Under the pieces are notes generated by a model, which saw only the letters and a list, made by a program, of their open reading frames with translations, was not told the DNA's origin and did not search any database. Shown in pieces: positions 8,566-15,554 of a DNA stretch of 64,000 nucleotides (its first letter is position 1; each line of letters starts with the position of its first letter). This DNA comes from an uncultured Muribaculaceae bacterium (lineage in GTDB: Bacteria; Bacteroidota; Bacteroidia; Bacteroidales; Muribaculaceae): the NCBI GenBank assembly GCA_910578395.1, contig CAJTPZ010000009.1, positions 1 through 64,000 of the forward strand, read 5' to 3'. The position numbers and the translations under genes were made by a program.

Positions 8566-10020
8566 TTGACATTGGAAGACAACAAAGACAACCGCAGGCC
8601 GGGGCTGAAAATATCCCTTATACCATTTGTTTTTCTGTTCGGGATGATCGGACTGCTGGTGAATGCCGGTGGTGCCGGTTATGTGCAGGATTGGAGCTGG
8701 GGAGTGCTTTTGCTTTGCGCCGTGGTGGCTCTGAGCATATCGCTTATGTTTTACCGCAGGCCCGGAAATGAGTATAAACAGGGGCTGAAGCTCTGTTCGG
8801 TCCAGATCATGCCTGCCTTGCCTATACTTGCGCTTATTGCCACTGTTTCGGTGTCGTGGATGGCGAGCGGAGTTGTGCCGACGCTTATCGTGTATGGGCT
8901 GGAACTGATAAACCCGAGTATATTTCCTCTTGTCGCCTGTCTGGTGTGCGCATGTGTATCGGTCCTTTCGGGCAGTTCATGGACAACTATCGCTACAATA
9001 GGAGTGGCTTTTATAGGTATCGGCGAGGCAATGGGATATTATCCGCCTCTTGTGGCCGGCGCCATTATCTCAGGCGCATATTTCGGCGATAAGGTTTCTC
9101 CGCTGAGTGATACGACTGTACTGGCATCATCTTCGTGTGGAGTGGATCTGTTCACTCATATCCGCAACATGATGCGCACGTCGATACCGGCGCTTCTGAT
9201 CGCGCTGGCAGTGTTTGGGGGAGTCGGACTTTTTGCTACTCCGGCAGCTGCCGAGGAGAATGCCCAGATACTTATAAGCGGACTTGAGGGTATGTATAAT
9301 ATAAGTGCGTGGACTTTATTGATTCCGTTATTGACGATTGTGCTTCTGGCACTGAAGGTGTCGACACGTAATACGCTGATTCTTTCGACTCTTGCCGGGT
9401 GCCTCGGTGTGATTTTGTTTCAAGGCGGACTATCGGATAATGCAGGTCCGGCCGGACAGACGGCGGAGATTTTAAAGGCCTTGTGTTTTGGAACATCATC
9501 GTCGGTAGATGACGAGATATTGCAGAATCTTACATCTACAGGAGGAATCAAGGGTATGATGCCTACGATTTTTCTGGTATTGTCAGGTATGTTTTTCGGG
9601 GGTGTGATGCTTGGGTCGGGTATGATATCCGCTATAACCAATGCGTTTGTCAAGCATTTGCATTCGCGTCGTGGAATTGTGTCGGCAACAGTCGGCACCG
9701 GTATTTTCCTGAATTGTACGACATCCGATCAGTATCTTTCGATAATTCTGAATGCCAATGTTTATTCCGAACTGTACGGACGCAAGGGAATAGAGCCTAA
9801 ATTCCTGAGTAGAACGGTGGAGGATTCGACATCGGTTACTTCGGTTCTTGTGCCGTGGAATTCGTGCGGACTGACGCAGTCTACGGTTCTTGGAGTAAGC
9901 ACTCTGGCTTATCTTCCGTTCTGTGTGTTCAATCTCATGAGTCCTGTCATGTCTATTGCCGCCGCATGGCTTACAGAGCGCAGGAAAAGTATCAGGGAGG
10001 TTAGGAATATGGCAGGCTGA
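8566..10020 (+). CDS. nhaC: NhaC family Na+/H+ antiporter
   Basis: This is an inner-membrane protein of about 484 residues with roughly 11-12 hydrophobic segments. The diagnostic block GSSWTTIATIGVAFIGIG is followed by GAIISGAYFGDKVSPLSDTT, the conserved substrate region of NhaC-type sodium/proton exchangers. A second conserved block near NCTTSDQYLSIILNANVY follows. The frame is open from a GTG at 8548, but a promoter -7 box covers that codon. TTG at 8566 or 8572 are the remaining starts before the first membrane segment, which would give an almost leaderless mRNA. Exact ion use cannot be read from sequence. It is divergent from rimP. Confidence 0.88.
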   Translation: MTLEDNKDNRRPGLKISLIPFVFLFGMIGLLVNAGGAGYVQDWSWGVLLLCAVVALSISLMFYRRPGNEYKQGLKLCSVQIMPALPILALIATVSVSWMASGVVPTLIVYGLELINPSIFPLVACLVCACVSVLSGSSWTTIATIGVAFIGIGEAMGYYPPLVAGAIISGAYFGDKVSPLSDTTVLASSSCGVDLFTHIRNMMRTSIPALLIALAVFGGVGLFATPAAAEENAQILISGLEGMYNISAWTLLIPLLTIVLLALKVSTRNTLILSTLAGCLGVILFQGGLSDNAGPAGQTAEILKALCFGTSSSVDDEILQNLTSTGGIKGMMPTIFLVLSGMFFGGVMLGSGMISAITNAFVKHLHSRRGIVSATVGTGIFLNCTTSDQYLSIILNANVYSELYGRKGIEPKFLSRTVEDSTSVTSVLVPWNSCGLTQSTVLGVSTLAYLPFCVFNLMSPVMSIAAAWLTERRKSIREVRNMAG

Positions 10021-10095
10021 AATCTGTGATAGATTCTGTTGACTTAAAATTACTGGTTATAATACAAAGGTTTTGCCGTGTCAAGTTGTACATCG

Positions 10096-11100
10096 ATGAC
10101 AAGGAATGAGGGGAAACCTCTGGTGAGTGTGGTGATACCCAATTTCAACTATGGACGATACCTCGATCTGCGTATTCAGAGTGTCCTGAAACAGACATTT
10201 CATAACTTCGAACTGATTTTACTCGACGATGCTTCTGTAGATAACAGTTTGGAAATCTTGAAATTATATGGTGGGGGGGGGTATGACCGGATCAGCCATA
10301 TCGTTCTTAACGACAGCAACAGCGGAAATCCATTCGTGCAATGGCACAAGGGCATACAGCTTGCCAGAGGAAAATACGTGTGGATCGCCGAGGCCGATGA
10401 TCTGTGTGAGCCGACATTTCTGGAAAATGTAATTCCGTTGATGGAAACGCATCGCAATGCCTCGGTATGTTTTGTCGGCAATTGCCGTATAGATCAGTAC
10501 GGCACCCATATAGAAGGCGATTTCAACAAATGGAAACCATCATATCCGGCATACTGTGTGTTTGACGGAAAAGAATATATAAAGCACAATCTTTATTGGC
10601 GTAATTACATTGACAATGCCAGTGCGGTGGTTTTCAGGAAAAGTATGATGAAGGCCGATAATATCAGGCAATGTGAACAGATGCGTCATAGTGGAGACTG
10701 GCTGTTCTGGTTTTATATGGCAATGAATGGAGATGTGATCGAATGCTACAAGGTATTGAATTATTTTAGGCAACATCCGCAGAAAGTTACGGTCAAGGCG
10801 ACCAAAAGTGGGATGGGTGAGGCTGAGAATATGGAAATAGTGCGTATCATGGAGCAGCATATTCCCAACCTTGGCAATTACAGGCGTAGATTGAGGAGGG
10901 GCATGTTTTATAACAGAATAGCCAAAATGAATCTGGAATGCCAAACCAGAGATAAGTTATATGAATTGTTGAGGGAAAAATTGGGAGGGACTAATAGAGA
11001 CGGTCGTTTTGAACGGTTTAACCGGGTCGCACGTCTATTTTGTCCATTTGTTCTGACAATGAAAAGGGATCGCCTTAGACCTTCCAGAGAAAATCATTAA
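10096..11100 (+). CDS. Family 2 glycosyltransferase with in-frame poly-G tract
   Basis: This is a GT-A fold transferase of about 334 residues. It has the nucleotide-sugar block VSVVIPNFNYGRYLDLRI, LLDDASVDNS, and the metal-binding EADD near residue 100, then a C-terminal part with MRHSGDWLFWFYMA. It probably adds a sugar to a surface glycan in the cytosol; donor and acceptor are unknown. An alternative GTG start lies at 10078. The coding sequence holds a run of nine G (10273-10281) in the N-terminal domain. The gene stands alone rather than in a capsule cluster, between nhaC and the convergent radical SAM gene. Confidence 0.88.
   Translation: MTRNEGKPLVSVVIPNFNYGRYLDLRIQSVLKQTFHNFELILLDDASVDNSLEILKLYGGGGYDRISHIVLNDSNSGNPFVQWHKGIQLARGKYVWIAEADDLCEPTFLENVIPLMETHRNASVCFVGNCRIDQYGTHIEGDFNKWKPSYPAYCVFDGKEYIKHNLYWRNYIDNASAVVFRKSMMKADNIRQCEQMRHSGDWLFWFYMAMNGDVIECYKVLNYFRQHPQKVTVKATKSGMGEAENMEIVRIMEQHIPNLGNYRRRLRRGMFYNRIAKMNLECQTRDKLYELLREKLGGTNRDGRFERFNRVARLFCPFVLTMKRDRLRPSRENH
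10273..10281 (+). repeat. Run of nine G inside the glycosyltransferase gene
   Basis: Nine consecutive G follow GGT, coding Gly-Gly-Gly-Gly. One extra G would give a TGA two codons after the run. One G fewer would run to a TAA at 10430-10432. Only lengths of 9 plus or minus 3 keep the gene open. Confidence 0.9.
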
Positions 11101-11158
11101 TGAGAGCGTGACGCTGAATTGTATGGGTGCACAAAGTCAGACATGCGTATTGCGGTAT

Positions 11159-12679
11159 TTATCCGAAAAGTTTTATTTTCAGCGCTTTTAATGCGTGAAT
11201 AAAATCGGCTGCCGATCGGAAACGTACTACCTGCCTGCTTATGAACCGCCACGACATAAAGTAGCGGAGATTATGACAGAAAAGCATACGCTCCATTTGC
11301 CGGGGTGTGAGATGTGGCAGCCGTAAAATAGAATGGCGTTGCACATCGGTAGGAATGTATCTGCCACCGTCAATCCATCCGTTTTCCATGCACAGGCGGT
11401 GAAATTCGGTTCCGGGAAAAGGTGACACGATATTTATCATGATCTGATCTACCGGCAGACGGCGCACTTCACGGAGAGTATGGCCGACGGTCGTGGTTGT
11501 CTCGAGCGGAGAACTGCCGATTAGTACATTTAGTTTTACCTGTATTCCGGCATCGGCGAGGTCGTGTATGGCTTGTCGGATACGGTCGGCGGTGATACCT
11601 TTTTTTATGTATTCGAGAATGCGGTCATCAAATGATTCCACGCCGAGGTCAATGTAGCGGCATCCGCTTCGGGCAAGCATTTCTGCTATCGCCGGTGTGA
11701 TTGCATCGGCACGTGCCTGGCATCCCCAAATTAATTTATGGCGTCGCATTATACTGCATATTGCTGCGGTACGCTGCTCATTCCAGATAAAATTGTCGTC
11801 GGTGAATCCTACAGCCCTATAGCCTTGTAGGGCTATCTGGTCCATTTCCATACTGATCGACTCTACTGAACGGAAGCCGACCGGTGGTTTGCAACCGTGA
11901 TTATTGCGGTGCTCTATCTCTCGCGCGAATGACAGGGATGAAGGAACACAAAAGATACAATGATAGGGGCAGTTGCGTGAGGTGAACGCAGTGGTGTATG
12001 GTCCTGTCTTGAGCTTGGGATTTCGGTAGGTGCGATCGGCTATGAGATCGCGTGCCGCAAAGGGAAGATCGTCAAGACGGTCATTGGGCGGTCTGGACGG
12101 GTTGTCGTGTACAATGCCGTTTTCGTCGCACCACGACAGACCTGTTATTTTAAGGATGCTTGACTCAAAGAATTGACTTCTTCGCCACCGCGCATGATGA
12201 TCGTTATTCTTTTCGCTGAATATTCGTTGTATATTTTCTTCTGTTGAGTCAAGTGCACGGACGAGTGCGCATGCGGTAGTCTCTGGCTCGGCTCTCAGGA
12301 CGTAGGTAAATATATCGTGCAGGTACCGTCTGGGAGCCCATGTCGGTCCGGGGCCTGCGAAGATGACCGGCAGACGGCTATTATGTCGTCGAAGAATGGA
12401 TAGCGCCTGAATATCGTCATCATAAGATAGATTTACACTCCAGATGAAAATTATATCACAGTCATGGTTTTCTGCGAATGTCGCGAATTGCCTATATGGA
12501 GAGCGGCCGACTGTGAAATCATCAAGTGAGATTTCCGCTCCTGTGTCTCGGCGAACAGTCGCGGCAAGTGTGAGTTCGTAGATATTAGGAGTCGGGACCA
12601 CTACTCGTGTACATCCCGCTGATCTTTCGGCAGGTTGTCGGAGGGAAAACGATGGTGGAGTGAGAAACGAGACGCGCAT
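11159..12679 (-). CDS. B12-binding-domain radical SAM protein
   Basis: The 506-residue protein has an N-terminal cobalamin-binding-like Rossmann domain (about 1-140, with PVIFAGPGPTWAPR). The radical SAM core contains SRNCPYHCIFC (CX3CX2C, about 235-242), the [4Fe-4S]-SAM site, followed by GFTDDNFIW and IDLGVESFDD. A C-terminal domain contains PFPGTEFHRLCMENGWI. Such enzymes methylate or rearrange lipids, natural products or cofactors; the substrate cannot be predicted. Between the two domains, residues about 142-174 are an extra segment (NIQRIFSEKNNDHHARWR) encoded by a 95-bp piece with perfect 10-bp terminal inverted repeats. A related copy lies upstream in inverted orientation. The start at 12679 gives a sensible N-terminus. 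Confidence 0.9.
   Translation of the reverse strand: MRVSFLTPPSFSLRQPAERSAGCTRVVVPTPNIYELTLAATVRRDTGAEISLDDFTVGRSPYRQFATFAENHDCDIIFIWSVNLSYDDDIQALSILRRHNSRLPVIFAGPGPTWAPRRYLHDIFTYVLRAEPETTACALVRALDSTEENIQRIFSEKNNDHHARWRRSQFFESSILKITGLSWCDENGIVHDNPSRPPNDRLDDLPFAARDLIADRTYRNPKLKTGPYTTAFTSRNCPYHCIFCVPSSLSFAREIEHRNNHGCKPPVGFRSVESISMEMDQIALQGYRAVGFTDDNFIWNEQRTAAICSIMRRHKLIWGCQARADAITPAIAEMLARSGCRYIDLGVESFDDRILEYIKKGITADRIRQAIHDLADAGIQVKLNVLIGSSPLETTTTVGHTLREVRRLPVDQIMINIVSPFPGTEFHRLCMENGWIDGGRYIPTDVQRHSILRLPHLTPRQMERMLFCHNLRYFMSWRFISRQVVRFRSAADFIHALKALKIKLFG
12159..12253 (-). repeat. 95-bp segment with 10-bp terminal inverted repeats inside the radical SAM gene
   Basis: CTTGACTCAA at 12159-12168 and its exact reverse complement TTGAGTCAAG at 12244-12253 bound a segment lying between the two conserved domains of the host protein. 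About 75 bp of it are repeated, inverted and diverged, at 12697-12784. No clear target duplication is seen. It resembles an in-frame palindromic insertion element, but this is inference. Confidence 0.55.
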
Positions 12680-12692
12680 ATCTGATGTAGAT

Positions 12693-12836
12693 ATGGCAAA
12701 TATAAGAAGAATATTCGATGAAAAGAATAGCGATCGTCATGCGAAGCATGGTGCGCGGTGGCGAAGCCAATTCTTTGAGTCAAATACAGGAAAAAATGCC
12801 GGTGATTTTTTGAAAAGGCTGATTAATAGCTGTTGA
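12693..12836 (+). CDS. Possible 47-residue protein related to an internal segment of the radical SAM protein
   Basis: The plus strand reads ATG at 12693 to TGA at 12834-12836. The peptide starts MANIRRIFDEKNSDRHAKHG and contains ARWRSQFFES, ending LKRLINSC. Residues 3-30 match NIQRIFSEKNNDHHARWR plus RSQFFES of the divergent radical SAM protein. The two differ by a 12-nt and a 3-nt in-frame indel and several substitutions that keep both frames open. This suggests a past or present coding role. Its start is only 13 bp from the divergent radical SAM start, and both ATGs sit in the palindrome CATATCT-GATGT-AGATATG (12677-12695), so no normal promoter fits between them. It may be a remnant, a true small protein, or a repeat that happens to be open. 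Confidence 0.3.
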   Translation: MANIRRIFDEKNSDRHAKHGARWRSQFFESNTGKNAGDFLKRLINSC

Positions 12837-12915
12837 ATCGATGCGCCTTTTGTAGATCCACTTCAATATAATTTCGGGATGAAAAGGAATTTTATGAAGT
12901 TTTTGGTAGTGGAAT

Positions 12916-12946
12916 GTTGCAAATTTAAAAACTAAGGGTACATTTG
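12916..12946 (+). promoter_or_regulatory. Probable promoter of cysE-cysK
   Basis: GTTG (12916-12919), 19 nt and TACATTTG (12939-12946) fit the Bacteroidetes pattern. It would give an untranslated leader of about 220 nt. Confidence 0.5.
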
Positions 12947-13003
12947 CGGTATGATTTATCGGGAGTTGTATTATTTCGGCCGAATATGCCGATGTTGTTG
13001 AAC

Positions 13004-13064
13004 TCACCTGTCGGTATAAACGGGTGATGCCCGTTTATGTAACGTTACCGGAAATGATATACCG
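13004..13064 (+). promoter_or_regulatory. Structured leader of cysE with alternative hairpins
   Basis: TAAACGGG (13017-13024) and CCCGTTTA (13030-13037) form a perfect 8-bp stem, enclosed by CGGTA (13012-13016) and TACCG (13046-13050). TCACC (13004-13008) can instead pair with GGTGA (13023-13027), which would break that stem. A further hairpin ACCGG/CCGGT followed by TTTTG lies at 13047-13066. Mutually exclusive pairings suggest an attenuator or riboswitch, but I recognise no known class. Confidence 0.35.
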
Positions 13065-13172
13065 GTTTTGTTAGAACTTTTCACAATTACATTTCATTAT
13101 TTATTAATATACGGTCAGAGAAGTGTTCCGGCAGCGGGCACAGTCGATCTGTAGATTCATATCATCACTATT

Positions 13173-14096
13173 ATGCCTGCAAATGCAACTGATTTCACAA
13201 AGGTGCTGTCGCAAACAGTAACGAGGCTTTCGGAGACATCTGTGTCGTTGAACAATGATCTTGGCGGATATGGACATGTGCTTCCGTCGGTCGTAACAAT
13301 AACGGAAATCATAAAAACACTGAAACAGTTGCTTTTTCCTGAGTTTTTCTACAACAACAAACCGTCGGAAGAAGCGATGAAACACTATCATATAGGTGTG
13401 GATGTGGATCGGCTGTTCTCTTTGTTGCAAAGGCAGATAGCCTGCAGCCTGCATTTTAATCCTGCAACCGTAGCTGTTGTAGATGGTATCGAGTCGGTAT
13501 CGGGCGATGTGGCAGCAAGGACAATATCGGAGCTACCGGAGCTTAAAAGGATGCTTTATACTGATATACGTGCGATATTCAACAATGATCCGGCAGTAGG
13601 TAATGAGGCAGAGGTGATTTTGTGCTATCCGTCGATAAAGGCTATGCTTAATTATCGGTTCGCACATCTGCTGCATAGACTCGGAGTACCTCTGTTGCCG
13701 CGAATAATTACCGAAATAGCTCACTCGGAAACCGGAATAGACATACATCCGGGAGCCACGATAGGGGAGTATTTCAGTATAGATCACGGCACGGGTGTGG
13801 TGATAGGCGAGACTTGTATAATAGGATGTAATGTAACGGTTTATCAGGGAGTGACTCTTGGCGCAAAAAATTTCTCGCTTGACAGTAACGGCCATCCGGT
13901 CAATGTGCCGCGTCATCCGATCATAGAGGATAATGTGACTATTTATTCCAATGCATCGGTTCTTGGCCGCATCACTATAGGCCATGACACAACAATCGGC
14001 GGCAATGTGTGGGTTACACATGATGTTCCGCCATATTCTCGCGTGCTTCAGGGGCAGCCGCGTTCTGAGATATTTACCGATGGAGCCGGTATATGA
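13173..14096 (+). CDS. cysE: Serine O-acetyltransferase
   Basis: The enzyme acetylates L-serine with acetyl-CoA, the first step of cysteine synthesis. The 307-residue protein has an N-terminal helical domain and a C-terminal left-handed beta helix of hexapeptide repeats. Conserved blocks are EIAHSETGIDIHPGATIG, FSIDHGTGVVIGET with the catalytic His, and YQGVTLGA. The ending PRHPIIEDNVTIYSNASVLG to VWVTHDVPPYSRV is typical of the long plant/Bacteroidetes form. The C-terminal tail ending in Ile (GAGI) could insert into CysK to form cysteine synthase complex, as is known for this family. It lies 39 bp before cysK. Confidence 0.95.
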   Translation: MPANATDFTKVLSQTVTRLSETSVSLNNDLGGYGHVLPSVVTITEIIKTLKQLLFPEFFYNNKPSEEAMKHYHIGVDVDRLFSLLQRQIACSLHFNPATVAVVDGIESVSGDVAARTISELPELKRMLYTDIRAIFNNDPAVGNEAEVILCYPSIKAMLNYRFAHLLHRLGVPLLPRIITEIAHSETGIDIHPGATIGEYFSIDHGTGVVIGETCIIGCNVTVYQGVTLGAKNFSLDSNGHPVNVPRHPIIEDNVTIYSNASVLGRITIGHDTTIGGNVWVTHDVPPYSRVLQGQPRSEIFTDGAGI

Positions 14097-14135
14097 TTCC
14101 TGACTTCTTTATGGAACTATTTATTAAAGACTGAA

Positions 14136-15080
14136 ATGAAGATTGCAAAAAGTCTATCTGATCTTATAGGAAACACACCTCTGCTTGAGGTGTCGAATAT
14201 TGAAAAGAAGAAAAGGACTGTGGCCCGACTGCTTGTAAAACTTGAGAGTTTCAATCCTGGCAGTAGTGTGAAAGACCGTGTGGCTCTCGCAATGATTGAA
14301 GATGCCGAGGCTTCAGGTGTTCTAAGGCCGGGTTCTGTAATCATTGAGCCGACATCGGGCAACACAGGTATCGGCCTCGCGTGGGTAGCTTCTATCAAGG
14401 GATATGAGCTTGTTCTGACCATGCCTGATACTATGAGTGTAGAGCGCCGCAATCTGCTGAAAGCTCTTGGTGCGAGACTTGAGCTGACCTCCGGCAGTGA
14501 AGGAATGAAAGGTGCTATACGTCGTGCCGAGGAGTTGCGTGAGGCTATTCCGGGTGCGGTGATACTACAGCAGTTTGACAATACTGCCAATCCCGGGGCC
14601 CATTATCGCACGACCGGACCTGAGATATGGAATGATACTGACGGAGAGGTTGATATTGTGGTCGGTGGAGTAGGTACCGGCGGCACAATATGTGGCACGG
14701 CACGATATCTTAAAGAACAAAAGCCTTCGGTGAGTGTGGTTGCTGTCGAGCCGGCAGCTTCGGCTGTGTTGTCGGGCAACACTCCGGGTGCGCATAAACT
14801 TCAGGGTATAGGAGCAGGGTTTGTTCCAGGAAATTTTGATCGCAGTGTGGTTGATTCCATAGTGTCGGTTGACGACAGGGACGCTGTAGCAGCGGGTCGA
14901 TTGCTTGCGGCATCCGAGGGTGTGCTGGCTGGGATATCGTCGGGTGCTGCGTTTCATGTGGCTCTGGGGCTTGCATGTGCTCCGGAGAATACTGGCAAGA
15001 CTATAGTTGCCATATTGCCGGATACAGGAGAACGTTACATGTCGACAATCCTGTATGCTTTCGACAGTTATAAGGTTTAG
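14136..15080 (+). CDS. cysK: Cysteine synthase A (O-acetylserine sulfhydrylase)
   Basis: This PLP enzyme makes cysteine from O-acetylserine and sulfide. Visible motifs are SLSDLIGNTPLLEV, the Schiff-base lysine in NPGSSVKDRVAL, the substrate loop EPTSGNTGIGLAWVA, the PLP-phosphate loop VGGVGTGGTICGTARYL, and QGIGAGFVP. At 314 residues it has the normal length. It is co-transcribed with cysE. Confidence 0.97.
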   Translation: MKIAKSLSDLIGNTPLLEVSNIEKKKRTVARLLVKLESFNPGSSVKDRVALAMIEDAEASGVLRPGSVIIEPTSGNTGIGLAWVASIKGYELVLTMPDTMSVERRNLLKALGARLELTSGSEGMKGAIRRAEELREAIPGAVILQQFDNTANPGAHYRTTGPEIWNDTDGEVDIVVGGVGTGGTICGTARYLKEQKPSVSVVAVEPAASAVLSGNTPGAHKLQGIGAGFVPGNFDRSVVDSIVSVDDRDAVAAGRLLAASEGVLAGISSGAAFHVALGLACAPENTGKTIVAILPDTGERYMSTILYAFDSYKV

Positions 15081-15097
15081 TTCTCGTCAGGCTATTA

Positions 15098-15138
15098 ATT
15101 ATAGTGCGGCGATGTTATTTGCATCGCCGCACTATAAT
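15098..15138. terminator. Bidirectional terminator between cysK and the ABM-domain gene
   Basis: A perfect 17-bp stem: ATTATAGTGCGGCGATG (15098-15114), a 7-nt loop, and its complement at 15122-15138. It lies between convergent genes. Confidence 0.8.
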
Positions 15139-15161
15139 CTGACATGACAGTGGCCGGATTT

Positions 15162-15440
15162 TCAGAACTCAAATTGTTCAATGCGCATTTCACCGTAGAG
15201 TTGCAACTCAGGTACGAGTGATGTGAAGTGTGGAGCATTCATGTGTGCTTCAAGCGAAGGCGCGTCCTGCCAGGTCTCGATGATCATATATTCGCCGGGA
15301 CGGGTTGTTGATGCGAGCATGTCATAGCTGATGCAGCCTTTGTCGTTGAGCGAGGCCGCTACAAGTTCTTTTCCTGCTTTTTCTGCTGCTTCTTTGTGTG
15401 CAGTGTCGGTCAATGAGTAGAATACGTTAAGTCTGAGCAT
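15162..15440 (-). CDS. Antibiotic biosynthesis monooxygenase (ABM) domain protein
   Basis: This is a 92-residue dimeric ferredoxin-like fold protein with LNVFYSLTDTAHKEAAEKAG, GCISYDMLASTTRPGEYMI and IETWQDAPSLEAHMNAPHF. These are the conserved features of YgiN/ABM proteins, some of which oxidise quinols or remove reactive aldehydes. The H in the HMNAPHF block is the usual conserved one. No substrate can be assigned. It is a single gene convergent to cysK. Confidence 0.88.
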   Translation of the reverse strand: MLRLNVFYSLTDTAHKEAAEKAGKELVAASLNDKGCISYDMLASTTRPGEYMIIETWQDAPSLEAHMNAPHFTSLVPELQLYGEMRIEQFEF

Positions 15441-15554
15441 AGTCTATTGTATTTTAAGGATTGTCGTGTATAATATCACTGTTGTTGTTTGATTCAAAAT
15501 TAGGCAAAAATTATTAATTTTGATGTCAGATTATACAATGAATATAAAAATCAC

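Larger units (their letters stand above)
12837..13172. other. Gene-free region: cysE promoter and structured leader
   Basis: I find no convincing gene in these 336 bases. They hold a promoter at 12916-12946 and a series of hairpins between 12977 and 13066. Confidence 0.5.

Noticed and set aside
12159..12784. Template/variable repeat pair of a diversity-generating retroelement
   Set aside because: The differences between the copies are indels and mixed substitutions, not adenine-specific, and there is no reverse transcriptase nearby.
12780..13007. A 75-codon minus-strand open frame in the cysE leader region
   Set aside because: It overlaps the promoter and hairpins, has no recognisable motif and no neighbour in its orientation with suitable spacing.
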